A DNA stretch of 64,000 nt from Flagellimonas spongiicola (lineage in GTDB: Bacteria; Bacteroidota; Bacteroidia; Flavobacteriales; Flavobacteriaceae). The DNA lies in contig NZ_JAMFMA010000003.1 in the NCBI RefSeq assembly GCF_023502425.1, positions 558,001 to 622,000 on the forward strand. Direction: 5' to 3'. The translations under genes and the position numbers were made by a program. Of the stretch, positions 35,640-44,494 are shown one piece after another. Numbering within the stretch: position 1 is the stretch's first letter; each line of letters begins with the position of its first letter. The notes beneath the pieces are model-generated. The model was not told where the DNA came from and did not search any database. It saw only the letters and a list, made by a program, of their open reading frames with translations.

Positions 35640-36380
35640 ATGAAAAACACTACCCTCTTATTATTTTTTTTATTCGTTGGTGCGCTAACATTTGGACAGA
35701 ACGATAGGCAATTATTGCGCGGCAAAGTACTCTATCGTGGTGGTAACGTGCCCAATGAAAATGTTATCAATTCCACTGCTGAAACTGCTACAATTACCAA
35801 CGAAGATGGAGAATTCGTTATTGCTGTCAAGGAAGGAGATCAGTTAGTGTTTACCGCCGTGAATTACCAATTGGAAGTGGTGACCATATCACCGGAAATT
35901 TTATACAACAACCGTTTGGTAGTAGAGGTTACCGAGAAAGTGACGCAATTGGAAGGTGTGGTGGTAACCCCTGAAAATCAAGAAAAGTTCTTGGAAGTGA
36001 AAAATGAGGATTTCAAGGAATTTGAATATGAAATTGACCGTTCATCTGAAGTAGAGAATATTGCAGAGTCCCGAGCTGTTCGTGGTATGCAGGATGGAAT
36101 TAATTTTGTGAATATCTTCAAGGCGCTTTTCAAATCAAAAGGGGAGCAAGGTGAAACTAGACAACCTTTAAAAGTGAGCGAGGTTTTGCGCCAAGTTTAC
36201 GATGATGAGTTTTTTGTGGTGGACTTGAAATTACCGCAGGACAAAATAGACGCCTTTTTATTGTATTGTGATGATAAGGTTCCGTCTCAAACCTTATTGC
36301 GCAAGGAAAATGAATTTCAACTGATAGATTTCCTAGTAACCCATAGCAAAACCTATTTGGCCGAGTTGAATGCGGAATAA
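35640..36380 (+). CDS. Carboxypeptidase-regulatory-like domain protein, first of a pair
   Basis: The ATG at 35640 gives a signal peptide (MKNTTLLLFFLFVGALTFGQ). A CarboxypepD_reg-like beta-sandwich follows (about 25-110, LLRGKVLYRGGNVPNENVIN ... ITNEDGEFVIAVKEGD), as found at the N-terminus of TonB-dependent receptors. A helical C-terminal half (about 115-246) follows with KVSEVLRQVYDDEFFVVDL. There is no barrel, so it is a free envelope protein of about 246 residues. It overlaps the next, related gene by 11 bases. Divergent from the fibre cluster. Function unknown. Confidence 0.8.
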   Translation: MKNTTLLLFFLFVGALTFGQNDRQLLRGKVLYRGGNVPNENVINSTAETATITNEDGEFVIAVKEGDQLVFTAVNYQLEVVTISPEILYNNRLVVEVTEKVTQLEGVVVTPENQEKFLEVKNEDFKEFEYEIDRSSEVENIAESRAVRGMQDGINFVNIFKALFKSKGEQGETRQPLKVSEVLRQVYDDEFFVVDLKLPQDKIDAFLLYCDDKVPSQTLLRKENEFQLIDFLVTHSKTYLAELNAE

Positions 36381-37167
36381 TGTAATCTCTTTACTGTTTT
36401 TACTTGTGACCATATGTTTTTATGGACAACAAACGGGTGTAAAGCAATTAAGGGGACGTGTTTATAGCTCAAACAAGGATGTTGTCGGTGTGGTGGTACA
36501 AAACATCACTGCAAAAAATGCCGTAATTACAGATATGGAGGGCAATTTTGCCATACGAGCTTCTGTTCAGGATACCTTGGCATTTTCGGCTGTTCAATTC
36601 CAAAGGAAGTATATTGTGGTCAATGAGGTGATTTACAATACCTCTTTCATCTCGGTACCCCTCGAGGAATTTGTGAATGAATTACAAGAAGTGGTTGTAA
36701 GACCTTACAATCTTTCCGGTGATCTTGATCAAGATTTGGGACAACTCCAACTGGAAAAAGATGTAAGTGCAGAGGCATTGGGTCTACCAAATGCCCACGC
36801 CAAAATACCCACCCAGAGTGAACGAAAACTACAGCAAGCTACTTACGGTAAGTTTAATGTTGGAATGATTCTCGCTCCACCATTGGATCCTATCATAAAT
36901 GCAATAACCGGTAGAACTAAAATGCTGAAGAATAGGGTTAAGGTAGATAAGACCTATGCCCGTACGCAAAGAGTTCAAGCGTTCTATGCCGATTCTCTGA
37001 TAAGTAGCAATTTGAAAATCCCGATAGAAAAAATCGACGACTTCATGTATTTCTGTGAGGTCGATGAGGAGTTTCAGAAGACTGTGGACTCACAGGATAA
37101 ATTGATGATTTGGGATTTTATGGTATCCAAAAGCAGGATGTATAGACGAAACAACAATTTGGATTAA
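36370..37167 (+). CDS. Carboxypeptidase-regulatory-like domain protein, second of a pair
   Basis: This 265-residue protein repeats the layout of the upstream gene: a signal peptide (about 1-20, ending CFYGQ), a CarboxypepD_reg-like domain (QLRGRVYSSNKDVVGVVVQN ... DMEGNFAIRASVQDTLAFSA) and a helical C-terminal region ending in KIDDFMYFCEVD and WDFMVSKSRMY. The matching endings (KIDAFLLYCDD and IDFLVTHSKTY in the first gene) show the two are paralogues. It overlaps its neighbour by 11 bases, which implies coupled translation. No enzymatic motif is visible. Confidence 0.8.
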   Translation: MRNNVISLLFLLVTICFYGQQTGVKQLRGRVYSSNKDVVGVVVQNITAKNAVITDMEGNFAIRASVQDTLAFSAVQFQRKYIVVNEVIYNTSFISVPLEEFVNELQEVVVRPYNLSGDLDQDLGQLQLEKDVSAEALGLPNAHAKIPTQSERKLQQATYGKFNVGMILAPPLDPIINAITGRTKMLKNRVKVDKTYARTQRVQAFYADSLISSNLKIPIEKIDDFMYFCEVDEEFQKTVDSQDKLMIWDFMVSKSRMYRRNNNLD

Positions 37168-37239
37168 TATTATTTTGGCATGCGGTTTGCAATTTTATCT
37201 TACAATTGCAATTCAATTCCAAATTTTTAGAAGCAAATA

Positions 37240-37758
37240 ATGAAGTTATTAAGCGCAGCAAGATTGGGAATTCTTTTGACAATGACTATAATGTTAATGT
37301 CATTTACCACTCTTCATAAATTCTACCTTAGTGTCACCAATGTAGTCTATTCGGAGAAAAATGACTCCTTTCAGATTACCACTAGAATATTTATTGATGA
37401 TTTGGAAGATGTTTTGAATGAACGTTATGGAATAGATGCTAAGCTAGCAACAGAGGATGAATCCAAGATTGCGGAAGATTACATCAAAAAGTATTTGAAG
37501 ACCAAATTTGTCATGGAATTGGATGGTCAAGTGGCATCTTTCAATTACTTAGGAAAAATATATGATAATGATGTAATAATTTGCTATTTGGAAATTGAAG
37601 ACGTTGCTTTTGATGGTTTAAAATCAATAGCTGTCCAAAACGAAGTACTTACCGATCTCTTTGAAGACCAGCAAAATATTGTGCACTTTAAATGGAAGAA
37701 CAACAAACGAAGTTTTGTGCTGATCAAGGAGAATAATAAAGGAATGTTAAACTTGTAA
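37240..37758 (+). CDS. DUF6702-like secreted protein
   Basis: This 172-residue protein has an N-terminal signal or anchor (about 8-25) and then HKFYLSVTNVVYSEKNDSFQIT, a beta-rich domain that I associate with flavobacterial DUF6702. It has no catalytic motif. It lies 72 bases after the carboxypeptidase-regulatory pair and 61 bases before the M1 peptidase gene, all on one strand. These genes may form one envelope operon; function unknown. Confidence 0.7.
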   Translation: MKLLSAARLGILLTMTIMLMSFTTLHKFYLSVTNVVYSEKNDSFQITTRIFIDDLEDVLNERYGIDAKLATEDESKIAEDYIKKYLKTKFVMELDGQVASFNYLGKIYDNDVIICYLEIEDVAFDGLKSIAVQNEVLTDLFEDQQNIVHFKWKNNKRSFVLIKENNKGMLNL

Positions 37759-37819
37759 CCAAACTTTAACAGTTCTTTAAAAAAAACCTATTTTTCACCG
37801 TTATAAAATCAATAAGAAA

Positions 37820-40132
37820 ATGAACAAAATCAAGTATGTTTTTGCTTCTATGTTGTTCCTTTTTGGCGCATTGGCCTATGCCCAGGAAGAAGGGGACGCT
37901 AAAGAGGAAAGGAAGCCCGGCCACGTCAATCAAAGTAGATTCAAACAGTTGTATGAGGAGTTTTCGACACCTAATACCTATCGCTCAGCCTCTGGAGCCC
38001 CGGGTCCTGACTACTATCAGCAGCAGGCAGATTACACCATGAAAATTAAACTGGATGATGAAAAAGCCAGAATAGATGGAGAGGAAACCATTACATACCA
38101 TAACAATTCCCCAGACGATTTGGAATTCCTTTGGGTACAATTGGATCAAAATGTTAGGGCTAAGGACTCCAAGTCGCCTCTTAGAAATGGAAATGGTGTA
38201 AGTTTTGCCTATATGGCTGGCGATTTTGCCCAAACTTATGTCACTGAGCCTTTTGATGGTGGATTCAATATATTGGAAGTTAAGGATGCAAGTGGAAAAC
38301 CGTTGTCTTATACCATCAATCAAACGATGATGCGTGTTAATATTCCAAAAGCATTGAAAAGCGGTGAAAAAGTTTCTTTTTCCATCAAATGGTGGTACAA
38401 TATTCCTGACCATACAGTGAATAGAGCCAGATCTGGGTTTGAGTATTTTGCCAAAGACGGGAACCGTGCCTATGTGATTGCACAGTTTTTCCCAAGAATG
38501 GCGGTGTATAGTGATGTAGAAGGATGGCAAAACCATCAGTTCTGGGGTAGTGGTGAATTTGCATTGCCTTTCGGTAATTATGATGTGAGCATTACTGTTC
38601 CTGCGGATCACGTTTTGGATGCAACAGGTGTATTGCAAAATCGTGATGAGGTATTCTCCAAAGAAATGATGAAGCGTTACAAGCAAGCTACCAAGTCTTA
38701 TGACAAGCCAGTTGTAATTGTAACTCAAGAAGAGGCCGAAGCAGCAGAAAAATCTTTTTCCACAGCAACCAAAACATGGAAGTTCAAAGCCAATAACGTT
38801 CGTGATTACGGATTTGCAACGTCCAGAAAATTCATCTGGGACATGCAGGCAGTTAAAATTGGTGGGAAAGACGTAATGGCGGTTTCTCTATACCCTAAGG
38901 AAGGTAACCCACTTTGGGAAGAGCAGTCAACCAAAGCTGTTGCACAGACGTTGAAAACCTATTCCAAGCATACTTTTGATTACCCATATCACAAGGCAAT
39001 TTCAGTTCATGCCAAAAACCAAGGTATGGAATATCCTATGATTTGCTGGAATTACGGTCGTCCAAACGAAGATGGTACGTACTCAGACCGAACAAAATAC
39101 GGTATGATCAGTGTGATTATCCATGAGGTTGGTCACAATTTCTTCCCAATGATCGTTAATTCCGATGAGCGTCAGTGGGGTTGGATGGATGAAGGTTTGG
39201 ATACGTTCATGCAATATTTAACGGAACAGGAATTCGGTAAGAACAATGCAGATGTCATTGCTCCTAATGATAAATATCCATCGCGAAGAGGTGAAGCAGC
39301 TAAAATAGTACCTTATATGGCTGGAGATCAAAGTTATATTTCTCCAATCATGTCCAATCCAGAGAATGTTTATCAATTGGGTCCCAACGCCTATGGTAAA
39401 CCGGCAACAGCCTTGAATATCCTTAGAGAAACTATAATGGGTCCAGAATTGTTCGACCATGCATTTAAGACATACGCGCAAAGATGGAAGTTCAAACATC
39501 CTACACCTGAAGATTTCTTCCGCACCATGGAAGACGCATCTGCAGTAGATTTGGATTGGTTCTGGAGATCATGGTTCTATACAACGGATTACGTGGATAT
39601 AGGTGTAAAAGGAGTGAAGAAATACTATGTATCCAACAAACCAACAAAGGAGATGGAAGAGTATATGGCGGCAAGAAATATAACTGAGGCCGATTTACCA
39701 CCATTGGTATACCTAGCAGAAGAAGATTCTGAGGATTATAGCGCGGATTTGAAGGGGAAAACCCCATCAGAAGTTTCTGCCAACTTGAATGAGTTCATGA
39801 TGGACAATCTTACTCCAGAAGAGCGAGCTCAAGTAAAAGAGCCAAAGTACTTCTACGAAATTACTTTTGACAAGCCAGGTGGTATTCCTATGCCATTGAT
39901 CGTGGAATACACTTATGCAGATGGTACTAAGGAGAATGTTACCTATCCTGCTGAAATTTGGAGAAAAAATGATTCCGAAGTAAAACGAGTTGTTTCTTCG
40001 CAAAAAGAACTGGTGGGAATTGTGATAGACCCTAAAGCAGAGACTGCGGATATTGATACTGAAAATAACGCTTGGCCTAAAAAAGAGGAGAAATCCGATT
40101 TTGACAAGTTCAAGGACGGTATAAAAGGGTAG
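37820..40132 (+). CDS. M1-family zinc metallopeptidase
   Basis: This 770-residue secreted protein has a signal peptide (about 1-21, ALAYAQ). An M1 N-terminal beta domain and a gluzincin catalytic domain follow. The zinc motif is HEVGH (435-439) with the third ligand Glu458 in WMDEG, eighteen residues after the last His. The usual exopeptidase motif GxMEN appears here as QGMEYP (401-406), a change that alters recognition of the substrate N-terminus in this subgroup. It probably digests peptides in the periplasm or at the cell surface. A clear terminator follows. Confidence 0.92.
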   Translation: MNKIKYVFASMLFLFGALAYAQEEGDAKEERKPGHVNQSRFKQLYEEFSTPNTYRSASGAPGPDYYQQQADYTMKIKLDDEKARIDGEETITYHNNSPDDLEFLWVQLDQNVRAKDSKSPLRNGNGVSFAYMAGDFAQTYVTEPFDGGFNILEVKDASGKPLSYTINQTMMRVNIPKALKSGEKVSFSIKWWYNIPDHTVNRARSGFEYFAKDGNRAYVIAQFFPRMAVYSDVEGWQNHQFWGSGEFALPFGNYDVSITVPADHVLDATGVLQNRDEVFSKEMMKRYKQATKSYDKPVVIVTQEEAEAAEKSFSTATKTWKFKANNVRDYGFATSRKFIWDMQAVKIGGKDVMAVSLYPKEGNPLWEEQSTKAVAQTLKTYSKHTFDYPYHKAISVHAKNQGMEYPMICWNYGRPNEDGTYSDRTKYGMISVIIHEVGHNFFPMIVNSDERQWGWMDEGLDTFMQYLTEQEFGKNNADVIAPNDKYPSRRGEAAKIVPYMAGDQSYISPIMSNPENVYQLGPNAYGKPATALNILRETIMGPELFDHAFKTYAQRWKFKHPTPEDFFRTMEDASAVDLDWFWRSWFYTTDYVDIGVKGVKKYYVSNKPTKEMEEYMAARNITEADLPPLVYLAEEDSEDYSADLKGKTPSEVSANLNEFMMDNLTPEERAQVKEPKYFYEITFDKPGGIPMPLIVEYTYADGTKENVTYPAEIWRKNDSEVKRVVSSQKELVGIVIDPKAETADIDTENNAWPKKEEKSDFDKFKDGIKG

Positions 40133-40154
40133 TACATCACCTAATAAATAATTA

Positions 40155-40184
40155 AAAGCCCTGTGAATTCGCAGGGCTTTTTTT
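40155..40184 (+). terminator. Terminator of the M1 peptidase gene
   Basis: A 9-bp stem (40155-40163 with 40172-40180) encloses an 8-base loop that itself contains GAATTC. It continues into a run of seven T. It lies 22 bases past the stop codon. Confidence 0.88.
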
Positions 40185-40205
40185 AGTTTCCAATCAAGTT
40201 CTCAT

Positions 40206-40213
40206 TATATTTG
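40206..40213 (+). promoter_or_regulatory. Candidate -7 box for tatA
   Basis: TATATTTG fits TAnnTTTG and ends only 4 bases before the tatA ATG. Transcription from it would start at or inside the start codon, implying a leaderless or near-leaderless mRNA, unless the true start codon lies further in. Confidence 0.45.
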
Positions 40214-40217
40214 TTCC

Positions 40218-40496
40218 ATGCATTTTTTATTCATCAGCGGCGCGGAAATCTTTTTTATCCTGTTTATTGTGGTCATGGTTTTTGGAGCAGACAAAATTCC
40301 AGGAATAGCCAAGGGTTTGGGAAAGGGAATGCGTCAACTTCGCGATGCAACGGATGATATCAAACGTGAAATCCAGAAAAGTGCTGAGAATCAAGGTATA
40401 GATACCGACATTACCCGAGATATCCGAAAGGAAATCGAAGAGGTGAAAAAAAATGTTGATGAGGTAACAGGAGCCGTAAAAAGAAGTACTAAATAA
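40218..40496 (+). CDS. tatA: Sec-independent translocase TatA/TatE-family protein
   Basis: This 92-residue protein has the TatA pattern: a short N-terminal membrane helix (FISGAEIFFILFIVVMVF), the hinge FGADKIPGIAKGLGKGMRQL, and an amphipathic helix with a charged tail. TatA forms the pore of the twin-arginine pathway that exports folded proteins. No TatC gene is nearby. It precedes the PAP2 phosphatase gene by 3 bases, so the two are co-transcribed. Confidence 0.9.
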   Translation: MHFLFISGAEIFFILFIVVMVFGADKIPGIAKGLGKGMRQLRDATDDIKREIQKSAENQGIDTDITRDIRKEIEEVKKNVDEVTGAVKRSTK

Positions 40497-40499
40497 TCC

Positions 40500-41057
40500 A
40501 TGTACGAAAGACTCCTACATTGGGATAGGGATACTTTCATTTATCTTAATGGGTTAGGAACTGAAGCTTACGACGTTTTTTGGCTAACATCAACAAAGAT
40601 TTATAGTTGGATTCCCTTATTCTTGATTTTTATTATCCTCTTCATTAAGAAGTTTCCCAGAAAACAAGCGATTTATAAAATCGGTGCTACAGTTGGACTA
40701 GCCGTGTTTATTACAGTACTTACTCTGGTTGTAAAAAATGGGATCAAACGCGTACGGCCTTGTAACGATGCCGTTTTGAAAGACTTCATTCGTATTCTCG
40801 AAACGCCATCGGATTACAGCTTCTTTTCAGGTCATGCAGCAAGTTCATGGGCCATCACGGTTTTGGTTTTTTTACTCATGCGTAGCCGTGTTAAATGGGC
40901 TGCAATCTTTTTTATTTGGCCCCTTTTGTTCACATACAGTCGCATTTATGTTGGAGTACATTATCCATTGGACCTCATTGTCGGCACAATAGTGGGAATA
41001 GTATCTGGATTGTTGTTCCAAAGAATTTATTATTCTAAAGTACACGTGACATTGTAA
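40500..41057 (+). CDS. PAP2-superfamily membrane phosphatase
   Basis: This 185-residue protein has about five membrane helices and the three PAP2 signatures: KNGIKRVRP, FSGHAASSW and SRIYVGVHYPLD. Such enzymes dephosphorylate undecaprenyl pyrophosphate or phosphatidylglycerophosphate in the envelope; the substrate cannot be told apart here. It is coupled to tatA and its 3' end overlaps the convergent O-methyltransferase gene by 23 bases. Confidence 0.88.
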   Translation: MYERLLHWDRDTFIYLNGLGTEAYDVFWLTSTKIYSWIPLFLIFIILFIKKFPRKQAIYKIGATVGLAVFITVLTLVVKNGIKRVRPCNDAVLKDFIRILETPSDYSFFSGHAASSWAITVLVFLLMRSRVKWAAIFFIWPLLFTYSRIYVGVHYPLDLIVGTIVGIVSGLLFQRIYYSKVHVTL

Positions 41058-41676
41058 GCCCGTCCCGAATTGGAAGTAGAACAGTTTCCACTCTGGAATC
41101 CTCTTTTAATTTTTTATTGTAGGCTAACAATGATGCCGTTGCTTTATCAGATGGGACTAGGGGTTCCACTACTTTCCCTGACCAAAGGACATTATCGGAT
41201 AATATGACACCACCAGTTCTTGTTTTTTTAATGGCAGCCTCAAAATAGGCATCATATTGTACCTTTTGGGCATCAATAAAAACCAGGTCGAAGGACTTTT
41301 CCAGTTTTGGAATAATTTCAAGCGCATCTCCGCAATGTTGAATAATCTGTTCTCCAAAGCCACTCTTTTCAAAATACTTGCGTTGCATGGTCTTTAGTTC
41401 CTCATTGACCTCAATTGTATGTAACTCCCCATATTCCACTAACCCTTCAGCCAAGCAAATGGCTGAGTAGCCCGTATAAGTCCCAATTTCCAAAATATTT
41501 TTAGGAGCTAAAAGTTTTGAAAGCATGCTCAACACACGCCCTTGAAAATGACCGGTTATCATTCGCGGTTGTATCACCTTTAAATGGGTCTCTCTGGTAA
41601 GTTCTTGTAAAACGGCGGGCTCGGATTCTGAGTTTTGAGCTATATAATTTTCCAACAAGGGCGATAAAAAATGCAT
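41035..41676 (-). CDS. O-methyltransferase (class I, COMT-like)
   Basis: This 213-residue enzyme belongs to the small bacterial O-methyltransferases (Methyltransf_3). The SAM loop ILEIGTYTGYSAICLAEG, the metal-binding VFIDAQK motif (Asp is the usual ligand) and LSDNVLWSGKV are all present. It would methylate catechol-like or other hydroxylated small molecules with Mg2+; the substrate is unknown. Its 3' end overlaps the PAP2 gene by 23 bases on the opposite strand. Confidence 0.9.
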   Translation of the reverse strand: MHFLSPLLENYIAQNSESEPAVLQELTRETHLKVIQPRMITGHFQGRVLSMLSKLLAPKNILEIGTYTGYSAICLAEGLVEYGELHTIEVNEELKTMQRKYFEKSGFGEQIIQHCGDALEIIPKLEKSFDLVFIDAQKVQYDAYFEAAIKKTRTGGVILSDNVLWSGKVVEPLVPSDKATASLLAYNKKLKEDSRVETVLLPIRDGLTMSRVL

Positions 41677-41689
41677 CCGTTATTTTTCG

Positions 41690-41697
41690 CAAAAATA
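41690..41697 (-). promoter_or_regulatory. Candidate -7 box for the O-methyltransferase gene
   Basis: TATTTTTG on the minus strand fits TAnnTTTG, 13 bases before the start codon, again implying a very short leader. Confidence 0.35.
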
Positions 41698-41741
41698 GAG
41701 AAAAGAAGTACATTGGAATTTAAGTTGAATCTTTAAATAAG

Positions 41742-42209
41742 TTGATTATGTCCGATGCTTTTATCGTGAGGGAAGCAGTTTTGGAAGATTTGCCCATTCT
41801 GTTGCAATTTGAACAGGAACTCATTAAGGCAGAACGACCTTTTGATGTTACGATCAGGCAGGATCCTGTCAGTTATTATGATATCAAACAAATGATTATT
41901 GATTCAAATGCATGTGTACTTGTTGTGGAAATAAACAACACTATTGTTTCTTCAGGATATGCAATTGTAAAAAAGGCGAGACATTATTTAGATCATGAAA
42001 ATTATTCCTATTTGGGATTTATGTTCACAGTTCCGGAATTTAGAGGGAAAGGATTGAATGCCCGAATAATTGAGCGACTCAAGGAATGGTCATTTGATAG
42101 AGGATTGAATGAGATTCGACTCACCGTTTATGAAGACAACATTCCAGCGGTTAAGGCCTATGAAAAAGTAGGATTTAAAAAGCATATCATTGAGATGCGT
42201 ATTGCTTAA
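41742..42209 (+). CDS. GNAT-family N-acetyltransferase
   Basis: This 155-residue protein is a single GNAT domain. The acetyl-CoA-binding loop is FRGKGLNARIIERL (the usual R/QxxGxG/A pattern), preceded by the strand YLGFMFTVPE and followed by LTVYEDNIPAVKAYEKVGF. It transfers an acetyl group from acetyl-CoA to an amine that cannot be deduced. It lies 50 bases before kynU on the same strand. The spacing leaves room for a kynU promoter. Confidence 0.88.
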   Translation: MIMSDAFIVREAVLEDLPILLQFEQELIKAERPFDVTIRQDPVSYYDIKQMIIDSNACVLVVEINNTIVSSGYAIVKKARHYLDHENYSYLGFMFTVPEFRGKGLNARIIERLKEWSFDRGLNEIRLTVYEDNIPAVKAYEKVGFKKHIIEMRIA

Positions 42210-42236
42210 TTGCTATCAGAACCTCCTAAAACATTG

Positions 42237-42244
42237 TATTTTTG
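42237..42244 (+). promoter_or_regulatory. Candidate -7 box for kynU
   Basis: TATTTTTG fits TAnnTTTG, 15 bases upstream of the kynU ATG at 42260. This supports that ATG over the TTG at 42242, which overlaps the box. Confidence 0.45.
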
Positions 42245-42259
42245 AAACAAAATTTAACT

Positions 42260-43528
42260 ATGGATTTTCAAAATTCTTTAGCATTTGCAAAGGAATTGGA
42301 TGCCAATGATCCACTGGCTCGTTATAGGGATGAATTTCTTTATCCCCAAGTAAATGGAAAGGATGTCATCTATTTTACAGGGAACTCTCTAGGGCTCCAA
42401 CCTAAAAGAACCAAAAAATATGTGGATGATGTAATGAAAGATTGGCATGAACTGGCTGTTGAAGGTCACTTCTATGCTGAAAAGCCTTGGTGGGACTATC
42501 ACGAAAGATTGGCTACTGACCTAGCTAAGGTTGTTGGGGCCAAGGAAAAAGAAATTTCTGTAATGAATACCTTGACAGTAAATCTGCACCTGTTAATGGT
42601 TTCTTTTTATCGACCTGAAGGAAAAAGAATTAAAATCCTATGTGAGGAGAAAGCTTTTCCGTCTGACCAATATATGTTGCAAAGTCAAGCAAGATTTCAT
42701 GGGCTAGATCCAAATGAGGTACTAGTGGAGGTCAAGAAACGTAAAGGAGAACATTTTTGGCGTACTGAAGATATCTTGGACAAGATCAATGAGGTAGGAG
42801 AGGAGTTGGCTTTAGTGCTCATGGGAGGCGTTAATTATTACAATGGGCAAGTATTGGATATGAAAACCATTACCAAAGCCGGAAAAGAAGTTGGGGCTTT
42901 CGTAGGATGGGATTTGGCACATGGTGTGGGCAATATTGCTTTGGAATTACATGATTGGGATGTGGATTTTGCAGCTTGGTGCAGCTACAAATACATGAAC
43001 AGCGGTCCTGGTAATGCATCAGGCATATACGTGCATGAACACTATTTAGGGAAAAAGGACATACCACGTTTTGAAGGATGGTGGGGTACAAAAAAAGAAA
43101 CCCGTTTTTTAATGCAACCTGAATTTGACCCTATTGAAACCGCCGATGCCTGGCAATTAAGTAATCCACCAATTTTATCCATTGCACCTTACCTCGCATC
43201 GTTGGAATTGTTTGATGAGGTAGGTATGGAAGCGTTAATCGATAAGCAAAAAAGAATCGTTGCGTATTTGGAATTCATCTTGGGTGAAATTGATAAGCAG
43301 GTGGAAAGTACTTTTGAAATTATTACACCAAAGGATAGAGGATGCCAACTCTCTGTTTTTTTACATGGTGAAGGTAGGTCCTTATTCGATTATTTGATGA
43401 AAAACGGGGTCATAACCGATTGGAGGGAGCCCAATGTAATACGTTTGGCACCGGCACCATTCTATTGTTCATACACAGATATGTACAACTTTGGACAAAT
43501 CTTGAAGGAAGGAATTCTAAACAAGTAA
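42260..43528 (+). CDS. kynU: Kynureninase
   Basis: Kynureninase is a PLP enzyme that cleaves kynurenine or 3-hydroxykynurenine to (3-hydroxy)anthranilate and alanine. The ATG at 42260 gives 422 residues, the family's length. Motifs include GNSLGLQP near the N-terminus, GWDLAHGVGN with the PLP-interacting Asp, and the Schiff-base lysine in CSYKYMNSGPG (Lys244 with this start). The C-terminal RGCQLSVFLHG and RLAPAPFY are typical. Kynurenine monooxygenase is encoded 15 kb away. The 3' end overlaps an AraC regulator gene on the other strand by 12 bases. Confidence 0.95.
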   Translation: MDFQNSLAFAKELDANDPLARYRDEFLYPQVNGKDVIYFTGNSLGLQPKRTKKYVDDVMKDWHELAVEGHFYAEKPWWDYHERLATDLAKVVGAKEKEISVMNTLTVNLHLLMVSFYRPEGKRIKILCEEKAFPSDQYMLQSQARFHGLDPNEVLVEVKKRKGEHFWRTEDILDKINEVGEELALVLMGGVNYYNGQVLDMKTITKAGKEVGAFVGWDLAHGVGNIALELHDWDVDFAAWCSYKYMNSGPGNASGIYVHEHYLGKKDIPRFEGWWGTKKETRFLMQPEFDPIETADAWQLSNPPILSIAPYLASLELFDEVGMEALIDKQKRIVAYLEFILGEIDKQVESTFEIITPKDRGCQLSVFLHGEGRSLFDYLMKNGVITDWREPNVIRLAPAPFYCSYTDMYNFGQILKEGILNK

Positions 43529-44383
43529 AGGCTGGTATTTCCTTTTTACGTAGTTAGATGGTGATTCCCCTTGGTATTTTTTGAATTGCTTACTAAAATA
43601 GGAAGGATCATTAAAGCCTGTTCTATACATCACATCAGATATAGCTGGGTTAGTAGCATTGAACATTTCCACAGCCCTGGATATTCGAAAGGAGTTGACA
43701 AAATCCATAAACCTTCGGTTTGTCATTTTTTTGAAAAATCGGCTAAAGGAGTTGGGTGTTAAACCTAATTGCGAAGAAATCTCAGCAATATTCACCTCTT
43801 TTTGATAGTTGCTGTTGACGTATTCAAAGATTTCTTCCAAGCGCTTTACTTCATCACTTTTCAGTTGATTCATAGAAAAGGTGTCAAACAGCCAGTCATA
43901 AGAGACCGATTTTTCAAGTGTGGAAAGTATTTCCAATAAATTGATCAGTCTTGCTGGATTGTCCTGAAATCTAAAGGATTCAAAATTAATGCTAAGGGAG
44001 TCTTTGACTTTGTGGTCAAAAAGTAACACTCTTGCGGATTGCTCTATAAAAGTGTTTAGTGATTTAAACTCAGGGAAGGCCTTTAATTTTTCTTCTACTA
44101 ATTCTTTTTTGAACTGGATTACGACTTCAATATTGCTGGGGTTGTCTTTATTGCCAAAATCGGCATGAGGTATATTTCCAGCCAAAAACACTAGACAACC
44201 ATTTGAATAACTTCTGGTTTTGGAACCAATTTGCAAACTACCAGAACCATTTTTTATATAGACTAATTCGTACTCTGGATGAATATGCCAGCCAGCAGAT
44301 TCGCAATAGCTTTCATTGTCATAAGTTGCTACTTTAAAAGATGAATCTTCATCAACCCGAATAGATTCCAACATTGGTTTCAT
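43517..44383 (-). CDS. Cupin-AraC transcriptional regulator
   Basis: This 288-residue protein has an N-terminal cupin-like ligand-binding domain (about 20-110, with GWHIHPEYELVYIKNGSG) and a C-terminal AraC double helix-turn-helix (about 190-288, with ISSQLGLTPNSFSRFFKK and GFNDPSYFSKQFKKYQGESPSNY). It is cytoplasmic. It is convergent with kynU and divergent from the MFS transporter gene (about 110 bases apart), so control of the transporter is the simplest guess. The effector is unknown. Confidence 0.87.
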   Translation of the reverse strand: MKPMLESIRVDEDSSFKVATYDNESYCESAGWHIHPEYELVYIKNGSGSLQIGSKTRSYSNGCLVFLAGNIPHADFGNKDNPSNIEVVIQFKKELVEEKLKAFPEFKSLNTFIEQSARVLLFDHKVKDSLSINFESFRFQDNPARLINLLEILSTLEKSVSYDWLFDTFSMNQLKSDEVKRLEEIFEYVNSNYQKEVNIAEISSQLGLTPNSFSRFFKKMTNRRFMDFVNSFRISRAVEMFNATNPAISDVMYRTGFNDPSYFSKQFKKYQGESPSNYVKRKYQPLLV

Positions 44384-44494
44384 GCAATAAAACTAGCAAT
44401 AATATCTATATTTTTATTAAAAAAGGAATAAAACGGACTAATATTGGAATATTTTCAGCTAGGCAATCCAAATTGCCTTCGGTTACTTTGTTCC

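Noticed and set aside
37985..38728. A 247-codon minus-strand open frame opposite the M1 peptidase gene.
   Set aside because: It overlaps a well-supported conserved gene over its whole length and lacks any domain.
40500..41676. The 23-bp overlap of the PAP2 and O-methyltransferase genes as a sign of a frameshift.
   Set aside because: Both proteins have complete C-terminal motifs; convergent overlaps also occur at kynU/araC and lpxK/kinase.
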